A DNA stretch of 64,000 bases, taken from contig NC_088295.1 in assembly GCF_032854445.1 (NCBI RefSeq), forward strand, positions 19,269,385 to 19,333,384, written 5' to 3'. Positions 1 through 30,295 of the stretch are shown piece by piece. The DNA comes from Liolophura sinensis (lineage: Eukaryota > Mollusca > Polyplacophora > Chitonida > Chitonidae). The position numbers and the translations under genes are program-made. Every line of letters starts with the position of its first letter. Position 1 is the first letter of the stretch. The notes under the pieces are model-generated. The model was not told the DNA's origin. It saw only the letters and a program-made list of their open reading frames with translations, and ran no database searches.

Positions 1-90
1 ACATTCGACCATTAATGACTGAATACGGATTGTTCCGGTTTGTATATACAATGTTAGAATTAATCCACTTGCACTTTTTTGTCTCCTTAG

Positions 91-18217
<18,127 letters not shown>

Positions 18218-18493
18218 TCGTGATCTCATCCGGGCCATAGGGCTTTTCTGTATTCAAAACATCCACTGTTGATAACATATAGTTGTTGTTATGAATTTTA
18301 TATGGTCAGTTACGTTTCGTTATACATTCTACACATATATATTCTACAGAAAATTACCATGGAAACTGGTAGTTGTTGAATATTTTGATATATGTAGGCC
18401 CGTGTAAAAGGCCTGCGGATCTGTATATAGTACCAGAGAGAGAAAAATGTGCATGGGGAAATCACAAAAACAAACGCAAACGTAGGCTACTGA

Positions 18494-18499
18494 AATAAA
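18494..18499 (+). terminator. Polyadenylation signal AATAAA of the protease gene
   Basis: First AATAAA downstream of the TAA, 277 nt after it, implying a 3' UTR of about 300 nt. Confidence 0.6.
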
Positions 18500-18535
18500 T
18501 TTCATTCTCAATTGTTAAATGCCACTATTAGGAAG

Positions 18536-18805
18536 TCTAGTGGTAATGCACCATGTACTGTGTATTAGAAGGCTTAGTGGTAATGCACTGTGTACGTGTA
18601 TTGGGAGGTCTAGTGGTAATGCACTGTGTACGCGTATTGGAAGGTCTAGTGGTAATGCGCAGAGTACCGTGCGTTAGGTCAAGTGGCAATGCACCGCGTA
18701 CCATGTATTGGAAGGTATAATGGTTATGCAAGTTGTACCGTGTATTGGGAGGTCCAGTGGTAATCCACCGTGTACTAGAAGGTCTAGTGGTAATGCACCG
18801 TGTAC
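18536..18805 (+). repeat. 36-bp minisatellite
   Basis: About seven copies of ggtctagtggtaatgcac followed by cgtgtac(g)tgtatt. It begins about 40 bp after the protease poly(A) signal. It leaves spurious open frames on both strands. Confidence 0.85.
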
Positions 18806-19702
18806 GAATGTGGGGCCCACATCCGCCCCCCCTCCGAAAAGACGTTCAGGTGACCAAATTCTCGATTGCAGGAGTGGCAATAGACTGATACCCCCAGCCT
18901 AAAGATTTTACATTTCGACGTGATTAGGCGTTAATCCGTATATTACACCAATGTATCCTCATCATACTGGTTGATTCTTGTACAGGATTTAGTAGGTAAG
19001 TGATTGCTATTCCCATTCCCGATTGTTATTGTAAAAGTGTTATTATAACTATTTTGTATATTGTATATACGGGGGTCTCCCCGGGATGGCAATGGTATGT
19101 ATGAATGCTGATCGGATCTGGGCGGTTTGGGTGGCCGTGAGGATGGTTGCAATGAAGTACTATATAAATAAATATACTAGTATATGTATACCCATGTGAA
19201 TTGATATATTTAAAGTTATTCTTTTTGTATGCTCAGTTTCGTAGTATTTTTCTTTGATGTGTAATGTTCTAGTTTCGGATTGTGATTTACAGATAAATAA
19301 TTTCTTGAACTGATAATAAGCGAATTATCATCAGTGATGTAGGTTGGGGTTACATTTGGTAACATTGGCCATATCATGTCATCTTATGTGTCCAAAGTCC
19401 GGACCCGAAAACATTCGTATACCTCAGTTTGGTTTCCAGTCTAAATCGTCATACATCCTTGTTTCAAAGGTGTATTAAAAGTTATGTCTGATATAAAGCT
19501 TAATACAGCTGTCTTTTCTGATGTACATCCGCTGGACATTTAGTTCATGCGAAAGCTAATGCCAGACCTAGGCCCTATTTTCCAGTTCACCTCTGGACAT
19601 CTGGGCACACAACGGAAGCCTAGTCCAGACATAAGCGTGTGAAAGGAAGATTTTGTCTGAGATAGCATTCCCCTCAGGAACAGGAAAAGGTGCAGCCAGG
19701 GC
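18806..19702. other. Intergenic stretch without recognised feature
   Basis: AT-rich sequence. No exon, tRNA or known repeat recognised. Confidence 0.5.
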
Positions 19703-20034
19703 CAGACTGAATTTTGTATAATTCATTTTACTCTAAGACATGAAAGAAAACATGATTTGATAAAGTGCATAATAGACATGGGAGATGAGAATTCAGACTT
19801 ATATACCTGAAAGTAATTCTGGGTTCCCAAAACTATAGTCAAAGCATTGCACTTAGTATTAGATCACATAAATTTAAAATTTAGGAGTTGTGGCAACAGT
19901 TTAACAAAAATACTTTATATCCAAGAATGTACCATATTTGTTTAGCCTCAGAGTAAAGCTTTGGGGAACCCATTTGGAGCGTGGACGGAGAGCATTTCTC
20001 TATAAACTTGTTAACACTGAGCATAATGAAGGCA
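19703..20034 (+). repeat. Direct repeat copy 1 (about 330 bp)
   Basis: Starts cagactgaatt and ends gcataatgaaggca. It is nearly identical to 21476-21805, with only a handful of substitutions and 2 bp length difference. Confidence 0.9.
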
Positions 20035-21475
20035 CAGTCTTGGGAAGTCAAACCCTATAGAGCACTTTTAAAACGACAGCTGTGTACTGTGTCCAGGAAT
20101 TGCCTAGAATCTATCGTTTAGACATTTTGTATGTATATATCCTTTGGCCTTTAGGCCTATATAATTTCATGTGGATACTTACCGGCATGATTTGCATGCG
20201 TATTGTTTGTATTTATTGTGCGTTCGTAACTCTGTCTCAAAGTGTCCCTGCAGGAAGACGTTATGTAAATTTCTACACGATTTTACACACTTCAGATAAC
20301 CTGGTCCACTGAAAGGGCTTTTCTGTATACACGGTGGGAGATTAGACTAGTACAATTTTATCACACTGCATCGCGTCACCTGAAGAGTAGCGAACCATCA
20401 TACCATTTAGAAAATACAACAGCAACATTCAGTTTTAGTTGCCTTACTACTAAGGATCGTGTTCTTACCAGTCTCCATTCCACTAAGTAAATAAGGTCTC
20501 GAAGGGAAAAAAACAGCGTGAGAAGATGCGTGAAGGGGACCCAAACCAAGAGCAATAAGGCTCTTAGGGCACATAATTTAAAATTTCTTCGTTAACCTTC
20601 CAGGCAGTTTGAACATAAACGACTTCTTTAACTTCATTCTTCACATCATCAGATTTGTTCTTGCTCTTGCCTTGTGTGTGTTCGTCACGCTGGAAAGTTT
20701 GTGGTGAATTTTTAATTCTGAGACTACCTGCAAAATCATGAATAGAAAATTGTCAGAAGCGAAATTGTATTTTTTATATATAAGTGTAGTTTATAGATAT
20801 AACTGCAGATGGTGTTCTTCACGTGAAACACTTAGTATCGGGCATAGCCCCTAATTAGACATAGGGTTAACCCCTTCTTGTCACTTTCACAACATTATGT
20901 TAGCCGGCCTGATCAAAGCTCGATGGTCATCCAGTAAGATATATTACAGAGTAAAGTAGGCCTCAAAAATCGATCATGATATCAGTTCTAAAGTACCAAA
21001 AGCTATGGTTAATACGTAATGTTAGACATTTATCTTATTTTGTGCTTAAATAACCATTTCTTATAACCCCGCCTTGTTTTAGTATGATAGGACGCCTCGC
21101 GTTCATACTATACTTCGAGAGACTATGACCACCTTTGCTCTTCTAGCAGACATCTGAAATTGTTTTGCCGACCTCTTTGTCATTATTCGTGTATTATAAA
21201 TACCGTTAGGCTAATGCACATGATCATTCCAGACACATACCCGCCTTTGTCAGTTTAGTATTGTTTCATATCAAGGTTTAAAGGTGTTATTTATGCTGTT
21301 ATTATGTTGTGTGGCATTTGTCATTGCTTTTCAATCATCTGAGTCATTGTTGATGTTAATATGTACCTAACCTCCATTGCTCTCAATAAATACAACACAT
21401 ACGGTATATACACAGTTGAAATCGTCTGCGTTTTCTTTGGTTTGTTTTAAGGGTGAATTATTCCTGGCAAGGGGG
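20035..21475. other. 1.44-kb segment between direct repeats
   Basis: No long open frame or recognised protein. It ends in a purine run (aaggggg) just before repeat copy 2, as a polypurine tract would in an LTR element. No reverse transcriptase or Gag was recognised. Confidence 0.4.
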
Positions 21476-21805
21476 CAGACTGAATTGTATGATTCATTTT
21501 ACTCTAAGACATGAAAGAAAACCTGATTTGATAAAGTGCATAATAGACATGTGAGATGAGAATTGAGACTTATATACCTGAAAGTAATTCTGGGTTCCCA
21601 AAACTATAGTCAAAGCATTGCACTTAGTATTAGATCACATAAATTTAAAATTTAGGAGTTGTGGCAACAGTTTAACAAAAATACTTTATATCCAAGAATG
21701 TACCATATTTGTTTAGCCTCAGAGTAAAGCTTTAGGGAACCCATTTGGAACGTGGACGGAGAGCATTTCTCTATAAACTTGTTAACACTGAGCATAATGA
21801 AGGCA
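21476..21805 (+). repeat. Direct repeat copy 2 (about 330 bp)
   Basis: Partner of 19703-20034 in the same orientation. The two are offset by 1773 bp at their left ends. Confidence 0.9.
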
Positions 21806-22161
21806 ACTCTAGAACTCTTAAAATATAAATGATGTAAGGTCCCATCAATGAATTATTCCTTAACCTTACTGAAACCACTTCACATAAACAAGAGGAAGGG
21901 CAACTTATTGCACCCTTTTGTGAAGCTTGCTATATATGCCAAAACTATAAAGCAGTCTTACATCTATCACTCCAATGGTTTCACGCCACACCATATAGTT
22001 AGCTGCACAAACTGATCATTACAAAGCACTCTGATCATTACGACTGGACAAAATGAACCATCAAAATGTAGGTCCCGATCAAGCTGGCCAGAATCCTACA
22101 TTGGCAAAATTGCAGAACGTTGAACTGTTCCCGCTTCAAATATTCGGACCAAAGCTGTGTA

Positions 22162-22236
22162 GACTATTGTTCAATCCTGCCTCTAGGACTATTGTTCAAT
22201 ACTACCTCTGGGACTATTGTTCAATCCTGCCTCTGA
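22162..22236 (+). repeat. 25-bp tandem repeat, three copies
   Basis: Unit gactattgttcaatcctgcc plus tctag, repeated at 22162, 22187 and 22212. Confidence 0.85.
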
Positions 22237-22414
22237 GATGGTGATGTGCGGGCAAAGTGGTAACGGTGTACTCGTGTATCACGGGAGAACAATGACAGCT
22301 TGGACCCGATTGCACATTGCTCAGGGAAAGCTGTCTCATTACTTGCTATATGGTTATTATTAATTCCTAAAAGTACGGATAGATTATCACCTTCCCCGGC
22401 CATTTTCTGCATGT

Positions 22415-22975
22415 ACTGCTTGACTGGTCACCCGAAGCTTGACCCGTTACCCGAAACTTGACCTGTAACCCAAAGCTTGACCAGTTACCCGAAGCTTGAC
22501 CAGTCACCCAAAGTTTGACCTGTTACCCGAAGCTTGACCTGTTACCTGAAGCTTGACCAGTTACCCGAAGCTTGACCTGTTACCCGAAGCTTGACCTGTC
22601 ACCCGAACCTTGACCTGCTACCCGAAGCTTGATCAGTTACCAGAAGCTTGACCAGTCACCAGAAGCTTGATTAGTCAACCGAAGATTGACCAGTCACCCG
22701 ACGCTTGACCAGTTATCCACAGCTTGACCAGTCACTCGAAGCTCAACCAGTCACACGGGTCTTGACTAGTCATCCAATGCTTGACTAGTCACCCGGGGCT
22801 TGGCCAGTCACCCGGGGCTTGACCAGTCACCCAAAGCCTGACTAGTCACCCAAAGCTTGACCAGTCACCCGGGCTTGACTAGTCACCCGGGGCTTGACTA
22901 GTCACCCTGAATTTAACCTCTTACCCTTAGCCTGGCCAGTCAACCAGAGATTGGCTAGTCACCCTAAGATAAGAT
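22415..22975 (+). repeat. 19-bp minisatellite
   Basis: About 28 copies of gcttgaccagtcacccgaa with a gradual change. The left half uses gttacccgaa, the right half gtcacccgg. No protein reading is implied. Confidence 0.9.
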
Positions 22976-24135
22976 TGAAAGTCACTTGGAGCTTGGCCAC
23001 TCATCCAGAGCTTTATATCAGTAAAGGCCTTTACAGGTTGACATTGTTGGATGACACTGGGAATCTCTCGCATCAAAATCGATTTGTTTTTACCACTTAC
23101 TCACTAATTGAAAGGCAGCAAAAACGTCATACGTGTGCTTCAGGCGGTTTGAATCTTATTTCATTTAACTATTTATTTGACTGGCGAATAACGCTTACTC
23201 AAGAAGTTTTCAAGAAGTCGGGAGTAAATCATCGGCCTTCACTAACACTAACTAAATGGCGATATAAAATTGCGCCATGTGCAACAAATAAAAGCTTTTG
23301 GACAAACAGAAGCTTATACAATTTATTTTATAGTGATCAAGTAAACAATTAAAAACGGCATAAAATATAAAAATAAAGCTAATGTACCGTAACAGTTACT
23401 TAGTATTGCACATCACCACCAATCAGTTCATTAGTACTCATTGTAACTCATTAACACAGATTTGAGCTTCCATACGTTATATGTCAACACGAAAATCCTG
23501 TGAGCATTTACAGATACATATTAATGTACAAATTAAAAATTTAAAAAAAATGAAATAAAATGGTATATAGTCATATGTACCAAATGTAAATTAAAATGTA
23601 AAATTGCATCATATAACGGCATCTTCTAGTGCAACAGAACACAGTAAACTTCCACTGAATTTATTTATATATATTAATGCTTATGGCATTACGTTTTGTT
23701 CGACTTCACACCTATGTATAATACAAGAATGCAAATGCCAAAATCTTATTTCATGTTATCTTTATGTAAGATGTGTTATAATGAGATACCAGTGTCATTT
23801 TATTCAAAGATTTAACCATCTGAAATTTGAAAGCCTATATATAAAACAGTTGTAAAATATCCCATCTAGGATGTGAAGTCATGCATTAACTAATATCGTC
23901 TATCTTAGTACTTTCAAATTGTATTAACCACAAAGTAATTAAAACCCAACCTATACAAAAGGCTGTAAAAATATCCCCTCTAAGGTGTAAAGCCAAGCAT
24001 AAACTAATATGGTGTAACTCATGGTGTAGAATCTAGTGTAACCACGAAGTAAATCCATATTTAGATATAGAAGGAGTACGGCGGGACCATCTAAAGGCTC
24101 CAGTTGACATATGGTCTGCCAGAGTCTGCTGGGGT
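22976..24135. other. Intergenic sequence and probable 3' UTR of cyclophilin gene 1
   Basis: AT-rich. A degraded SINE tail is visible near 23160-23215. A minus-strand AATAAA (plus tttatt) lies at 23660-23665, which would give cyclophilin gene 1 a 3' UTR of about 470 nt. No other gene seen. Confidence 0.4.
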
Positions 24136-24268
24136 CTACAGTACCCCGCAGTCTGTGATGACCACAGGAGCTATGGGCTGACCATTTTCTGAACCTTGTT
24201 CTTCCATTTTGCACACGACGTCCATTCCATTGATCACTTTACCAAAAACCACATGCTTGTTGTCTAAC
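24136..24268 (-). CDS. Cyclophilin 1 exon 5
   Basis: Acceptor ttccttag. Codes [18 protein letters not shown], then [13 protein letters not shown] and VVITDCGVL, with stop TAG. Confidence 0.95.
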
Positions 24269-27218
24269 CTAAGGAAAAGAAGATACAAGCCAATTTAAAC
24301 CATCATTCTAATATGAATCTGACAAGACAGCCTGGAAGTAAGCTCATGAACTCTTTGATTCACAACCAAAAGTTAATGTTAAACAGACAGACATTCATGT
24401 GTAATGGCATACTGTAGAATGTCCAAAATGAAAAACCAAAGCAGTAATAATCATGTGTACATGAAGAGCATGCCCATGTTTACAACCTCTACAATGTAAA
24501 AGATTCCTGTTGAGGTTCTCAGCATGATTCTGCTCTGATGCTGTTTACAACGTAAGTAAACGTTGACTAAGAAGCCTACAGTATCGTCACCGATACCACA
24601 GAGAAGATGGGAATGTTTCTTACCAATCAGTCTCAACTCCAGTTATTCATTCAACTCAAGTAAACAAAAACTAAGTTTATGTCCGTACATGGTACCTTCA
24701 CAGATCGTTCGAATGCCATCGTTCGTTGACGGTCGCATTAACTAAATTGATGCTCGTGCAGAGCAACCTTATAAAATGATATGAAATGTCACTTACCAAT
24801 CCGTTTCAACCAAAGTGATGAAAAACTGGGAGCCATTTGTATTAGGACCAGAGTTAGCCATCGATAAAAGACCTGGAACGACGACGGCCAATTCAGGCAC
24901 CTCGGCAGACGTACAAACCAACATATATACCGATACACGTTGAAAAGGTATAATACATTAGTGACTTTATTATATAATACTTATATAAAAAGAGCAATGA
25001 AATAAACAAAACATTTATGAGTGGTAAATGTGTGTTGTGGTCATGAGAATATTCTTGTGTTTTTTTGTTGTTTTGCTGATATAACGGTTTTCCTTCACTA
25101 GTAACAATAAACACCTGTCATCACCACTGGTTCTTTGTCAGTTATGCATTTTAAAAGTGTTTTAAAATATCTTAGTGTGCTTAAATATATATACCAGCAC
25201 ACTTACAAAGATTTCCTTCTATGTTGTTTTACGTCGCTATTCTCTTTATTAACCTCTTATGCCTTAGCCATGAGGTTAATGAGTGCGCAGAAACCGATGC
25301 TGTATTATTATTAACACTAGTGCCTATGCAACAAGCCTAAAGAATTAGTGTATCATCTCACTGTAGAGATGATACACTAATCAAATGCCTTAATCCTACA
25401 CGGTGTAAACTTTTTTCTCATACCACTAAAGAATAAATTCCATCAAGTGACTGACCACAACAATTATACATGTAGGTCTCTTACCGACATCTCCAGCCAG
25501 CCTCACGATTGCAATAATTTGGATGTATATAATGCATTTTGTTTTTTGCTCTCCATCCTTTACCAGGCGCTCTCCCTGGTTAAGGCAGTTAAAGCGCCAT
25601 TCTTAGCGCAATGACAATTGTGTTCTAAGATTCCAATTCCCATGGGCAATATGCATGCAGTATTGTTCATGTCACGTAAAGCCATAGCCACTCATTGTAA
25701 ACTGTCAGAGGACAGTTGTCTTGTCCCTTAATTGTTAGCTCCTTACTTTACACTGTACTCAAGAATATTTCGCTTAAACGACGGCAAGGAAACCGGACAG
25801 ATTTGTTATATTTTTTTTAGAAGGGTGGAAATGACAGATTCTTCAGAACTTTATACCTGATTCTGTATGTTTTAGAGTGAAATTCTCATCAGGAAATTTT
25901 CCACCATAGATACTCTTTCCTCCCGTCCCATTGCCGTGGGTGAAATCTCCACCTTGACACATGAAGTCAGGAATGATACGGTGAAACTTTGAATCCTTGT
26001 ACCCAAAGCCTTTTTCTCCAGTGCACAGAGCTCTGAAGTTTTCTGGTTGAACAGACAAAATACAAACAGAGAATAAACCAGAAATAGTTTACGCCAACAC
26101 TAACACAGTTCCATCCTGCTGCACATTTGGCAATGTCTCGTTCGTCTATTGTCACAATTTTTACTATAAGCTACAAATGTTCTAAACACCGAAGTCGTTG
26201 TAGAAACTTTCTAACTGAGAGGATCAATTCCACGGCAGGACTTCTCTGTTAGTGTTGGACATCTTCTCTTGATGGTGAGGTGCATTTGAAAATACGCGTG
26301 GTTCGCAGTTTGTGGAAACACAGCCAAGCAAACTACATGTAAAGCTGTACTCACATAACAATTCCAAATACCACTGTAGGGTGACAGTCCACATTTGTTT
26401 CGCTCTTACTCTAGTTTATTTAAATCACGTTTTCTATATAAAATCTATACAGAAGTGGCACATTTGTATAAATCCAAGTTTTTATGAAGCTAACAGCCTG
26501 GAAATCTTGAGAAAAGCTTACCTTTTCTTCATATACCTACGCAAATGGCAATTGTATAATTATTGTGAGTTACTGGGAATGAGAACTTATATACTGACCT
26601 GCTGTCTTTGGAACTACATCATCTCGCAGCTACAACACAAAATGTACAGATAATGGTGATGTTGTTATGCCCCAGTTATTCTTCATGCATTAATGTGAAA
26701 ACATTAGGATATCCACGAATCGGTACATAGTCAGACATTGCCTATTTAAAAATAGAAAACAGACAGCCTAAAATTTCTTTAAAGGGCCTATATTTAAGTA
26801 AATCTATATCGGTCTGTATGGGATATATGTTATAGGCTTATCATATATGTTTGTGATACCGTAACACATGATCTGCCGCACATACATGTGCTTCACTTGC
26901 ATGCATGCCAGCATCGTGCGAGATGGCGCTTTTTAACGTGTGGCTTTGTGGAAGAGCCTACTTGGAGGTGTGTACACATGTGGTACCTCTCTGTTGCAGT
27001 AGGGACCAACATCAGTTACATTGGCAGCGCAAGCCTATATACATCAATGACCTAGCCAGCTTCACCGGCTAACATGGCCACGGTTTGGCTGCACAAGGGT
27101 ACCGCACATGTACAGTGCCGTATTTAACGTCGACCCAGTGGGCACTCACCTCGAATACGATCCTCCCAGCGGCTTTACCCCCGATCGATATATCAAAATA
27201 ACACTTGGTTCTTGCCAT
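24136..27218 (-). CDS. Cyclophilin-type peptidyl-prolyl cis-trans isomerase, gene 1 (complete, 164 aa)
   Basis: Gene-level entry. Five exons on the minus strand: 27150-27218, 26599-26629, 25857-26042, 24797-24872, 24136-24268 (69, 31, 186, 76 and 133 nt), joined in perfect phase to 164 residues. This is the length of cyclophilin A, a mainly cytosolic enzyme that interconverts cis and trans Xaa-Pro bonds. The start [15 protein letters not shown] and the catalytic block [16 protein letters not shown] (His, Arg, Phe, Met, Gln) are intact, as is the Trp of ETDWLDNKH that binds cyclosporin in family members. It has drifted more than gene 2: ITLVETDW replaces the usual FxCTVKT-type strand, and the C-terminus is DCGVL. 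The introns show that it is not a retrocopy. Members of the PPIA/PPIF group cannot be separated safely from this sequence. Confidence 0.95.
24797..24872 (-). CDS. Cyclophilin 1 exon 4
   Basis: Acceptor ttccag, donor gtaagt. Codes [17 protein letters not shown] and ITLVETD, ending inside the conserved Trp codon. Confidence 0.95.
25344..25381. repeat. Perfect 16-bp inverted repeat with 6-nt loop
   Basis: Left arm attagtgtatcatctc, loop actgta, right arm gagatgatacactaat. It lies in intron 3 of cyclophilin gene 1. Confidence 0.95.
25742..25802 (-). mobile_element. SINE family A fragment
   Basis: Reads tgtactcaagaatatttcgc and acggcaaggaaaccggacag. Both ends are truncated. It lies 54 bp downstream of cyclophilin 1 exon 3. 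Confidence 0.65.
25857..26042 (-). CDS. Cyclophilin 1 exon 3 (catalytic core)
   Basis: Acceptor caaccag, donor gtataa. Codes [34 protein letters not shown] and [12 protein letters not shown] up to KHTES. Holds the catalytic Arg. Confidence 0.97.
26599..26629 (-). CDS. Cyclophilin 1 exon 2 (31 nt)
   Basis: Acceptor ttgtag, donor gtcagt. Codes [10 protein letters not shown] plus the first base of a Glu codon. A 31-nt exon at this place is conserved in vertebrate PPIA. Confidence 0.93.
27150..27218 (-). CDS. Cyclophilin 1 exon 1
   Basis: ATG at 27218-27216; 23 codons ending RIVFE; donor gtgagt; exit phase 0. The frame stays open upstream for 47 more codons but begins with GTG, not ATG, so this ATG is taken as the start. 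Confidence 0.93.
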
Positions 27219-27356
27219 ATCGTCTTTTACTCCTGGGTGTATAACCTGACAATAATCGTCGTTGCCGACACCGGAACTAAGCACCAGTAGTACCTGAAGC
27301 TTCCTGCGCAGGATCCGAAAACGCCCGGGACCATATACAATGTTCCGTAAACGCTT

Positions 27357-27362
27357 CACGTG
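27357..27362. promoter_or_regulatory. CACGTG E-box upstream of cyclophilin gene 1
   Basis: Palindromic CACGTG 139 bp before the ATG. Gene 2 has the same motif 100 bp before its ATG. Confidence 0.35.
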
Positions 27363-30227
27363 GGAGGCATTTCACAAACGCCATACACACTCTACCATAT
27401 GCGTAAGCAGCCAAACCTATTCATGGAATTAATGTGACCATTTACATTAATGCGTCGGAACTGACCGAATCCAGCGGGATAGAGTAAAATATATATACGT
27501 CTAAGTAAATTGGTCGAAGTGCTTCATGTATATACTGCCCATATTTAGACACGGGCTTCACAGTGAAGACATGCCGTGGATTATACTATATATCCTCCAA
27601 ACCCAGACGAGCTGCTCCGCTTATTCACCCTGTAGTCTGCTCGTCCACACGAATACAGATTCTGATTTATTTCTGTCATAATAAATACAGAAGGCATGCA
27701 TGCAAGTATACAGACCTATGATTGCACTATGAGTACACTACCACGTGGAGCATTGCTGGACTATGCAAAATATCCAAAACCCATATTCCTGGACCTAACT
27801 GGCCTCTGCTAAATATCACTGTGTTTAGATCCATACTTTGTAAAATTTAACACTACACCAGCTGAATATTTCTCGGTTAATGTGAAACGTTGGAGGCCAT
27901 TTTGTCATAATATCACAATGTCATCCGTGTCCCGTACATTGGACTATCAGCTGGACGCCATTTAACACGAGACGATGTGAGAACAAGGTCTTAGCTTCCG
28001 GTCGGTCGGGACATCCTGCGAAACGAGACATCTTCGGTGAAGTTGTGGTGTCCAATGAGACTACTATTATTCAAAGGCTTATTCAACCGGTTCAGATGGA
28101 CATTCTAAGACATCGTTTACCCTCTCCGCATTAGCATAATGCCTATCACTCAAAAGTATATAAATACCTGTACTCAAAGAAGCGATTTTTGACAAACCTC
28201 AAACAAATTAATAAACATGCCCATCATAAAGTGTGGTATTCATTATTAATTGTTCAGAATTTAAATGATGGGAATATAAGAAGTTTTAATGTAACTTTTA
28301 TGTCTTTGAGAAATTGGTCCCAGTTACTTTTGCAATATTATTGGTCCCTTTAATGCACAGTTGAAGGGAGACAACTGATCCACATCGAATTTAAACAAGC
28401 AGACTCTCCCTCTATAGCCTACTCACTTCGCAAAGCTTTAGTGTCCCCTTATACTGACTGGAATACAGGGACAAATAGGGTACTCTATAACAAGTAAGTT
28501 AATGACAATCTGAAATGAGCAAGGGATATCTAATTTTATTGTGGTATAACGCCATACTCACGATTTTTTCATTGATTACATACGACCAGAAAACCATTAC
28601 GTAGAAGTAAGCAGTTACCTATAGCTAGTCTCCACAGCACAGTATACATGTTAAGGCATCTGTAGAAGTTCGCGCCACCTGGTGGAGAAAATGCCAACCT
28701 TTTGGGTGGAAATTGTTACCCGAGTCATGGGAAATCTAATTGTAAGCGGCTGCTACAAGAACTGGCCACACCTTGAAACCGAAACTCCCTATTTAAAAAC
28801 CACGATTTCGATAATCATTGATGCTATACAATTATAAACCCATTGACTATTTTTACATTCCCAAACAACTATAAAACAATTACTATCAAAGACATTGTTG
28901 TCCTTCTTTCAGAGACATTTAGGAGTTGGGGTGGTATAGATTGACAGAGGCATTACTTATGGATAACAACTCCTGGATTTATTGTTGTCCTTTTCCAAAA
29001 TTCTGCGTTGTCGCAACGTTTGGATCCCACCATACATCAGCCGTTTCTCAAACCTTTGCTGCGTAATAGGGAGAAAAAATTTATGGCTGCGCAGATGTCA
29101 GTTAAAGTGTTACAGATGGAAGAGAACTGTAAAGTGCGTGGAGACTAGCTATAGGAAAGTTGCATACTTCTATGTAATGGACTTTTGATACGACGCATGG
29201 TAACCAATTTTATGGGTGTCGGAAACCGCTGTATCGGCAGTAAACCACCGGCCGTCAGCAAGTTATGAGCTCTATCATGCGACCACGACAGACTCCCCAT
29301 ATAGACAGGCCCACTGGTTACTCTAATCAGGGAATCATTGCCTTATTCTGCTAGCTGTTACCCAATTCATACATGTGGGCCAAACTGCGTTACAGTGGAG
29401 TAACACATTGCTGAATAAGACAAAGGTTACGGTGACTAGTACGACTAACTATATAATGTAGTTCAGATTCCAAAGAACAATCTGTCGAACCTCTGGAATG
29501 GATTTAGTTTGATTTTGCATTCAAGCGATGAAGTCTTAGCGTCTAGCGTCCAACACTTTCAAGTTGTGAATTGGTTCATAGGGCATGAGTCTTTCCAAGG
29601 ATGATATCACGAAATTCCCATGTTGTCGAAGCAAGTTACCAGAATGGCACGATACCATAATATTGGATGACCTTCAAAAAAAGAGAGGGAATTCGCGCAA
29701 AGCTTTCTCGTCAAGCAAACCATTAACATTTCATTTGCCTACATGTTCAGATATGACCTCTGTCAAATGATGGGGTATTGACCTAGGTCTCATCTGTATT
29801 TCTATTAAACCAAGACCACTGTATTATTGGTGACTGACCATGGTTTGATTTTGGTCATCATCGGACAGACTACTGTCAATTGCACTGGGCTAGTTTGGTA
29901 ATTGTTTAACGGTACACCAACACTCAGTGCCTTGACTTTGACATGGTTGTTTTCACCGCTTGCTATACAGTAGTTATATTTCAAGGTTATTGTTTACAAA
30001 CGTGAGTGATATTCTTTCACTACCATACGTGTTCTCGGCCACTTACTCATTGACTTCGTACCGTACATCATATGACAGTGCTGGATATCACTCACTTTTG
30101 TAAACAGCAAAAACGAGCTTAAAGTTCCTGGACATAAGACATACTGAACAAATTCGAGTAGGGATATCAAGTTAATGTATAATAGACAGTTAAATAGGCT
30201 CAAAAGTACCTGAACGATGCTCTGATG

Positions 30228-30295
30228 TTGGTCCCACGTACGACCGCAGAGGACGCCAGCATGGGCTGGAATTGAACTCACAGCGACGGCATCGG
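30228..30295 (-). mobile_element. SINE family A head fragment
   Basis: Reads gtcccacgtacgaccgcaga and gccagcatgggctggaattg, then aactcacagcgac. Only the tRNA-proximal part remains. Confidence 0.7.

Noticed and set aside
22894-23352. 152-codon plus-strand open frame
   Set aside because: Its first part is the 19-bp minisatellite and the rest has no domain or splice context.
27219-27359. N-terminal extension of cyclophilin 1 (basic, mitochondrial-presequence-like)
   Set aside because: The open frame upstream of the ATG begins with GTG at 27359 and has no ATG, so it is probably 5' UTR.
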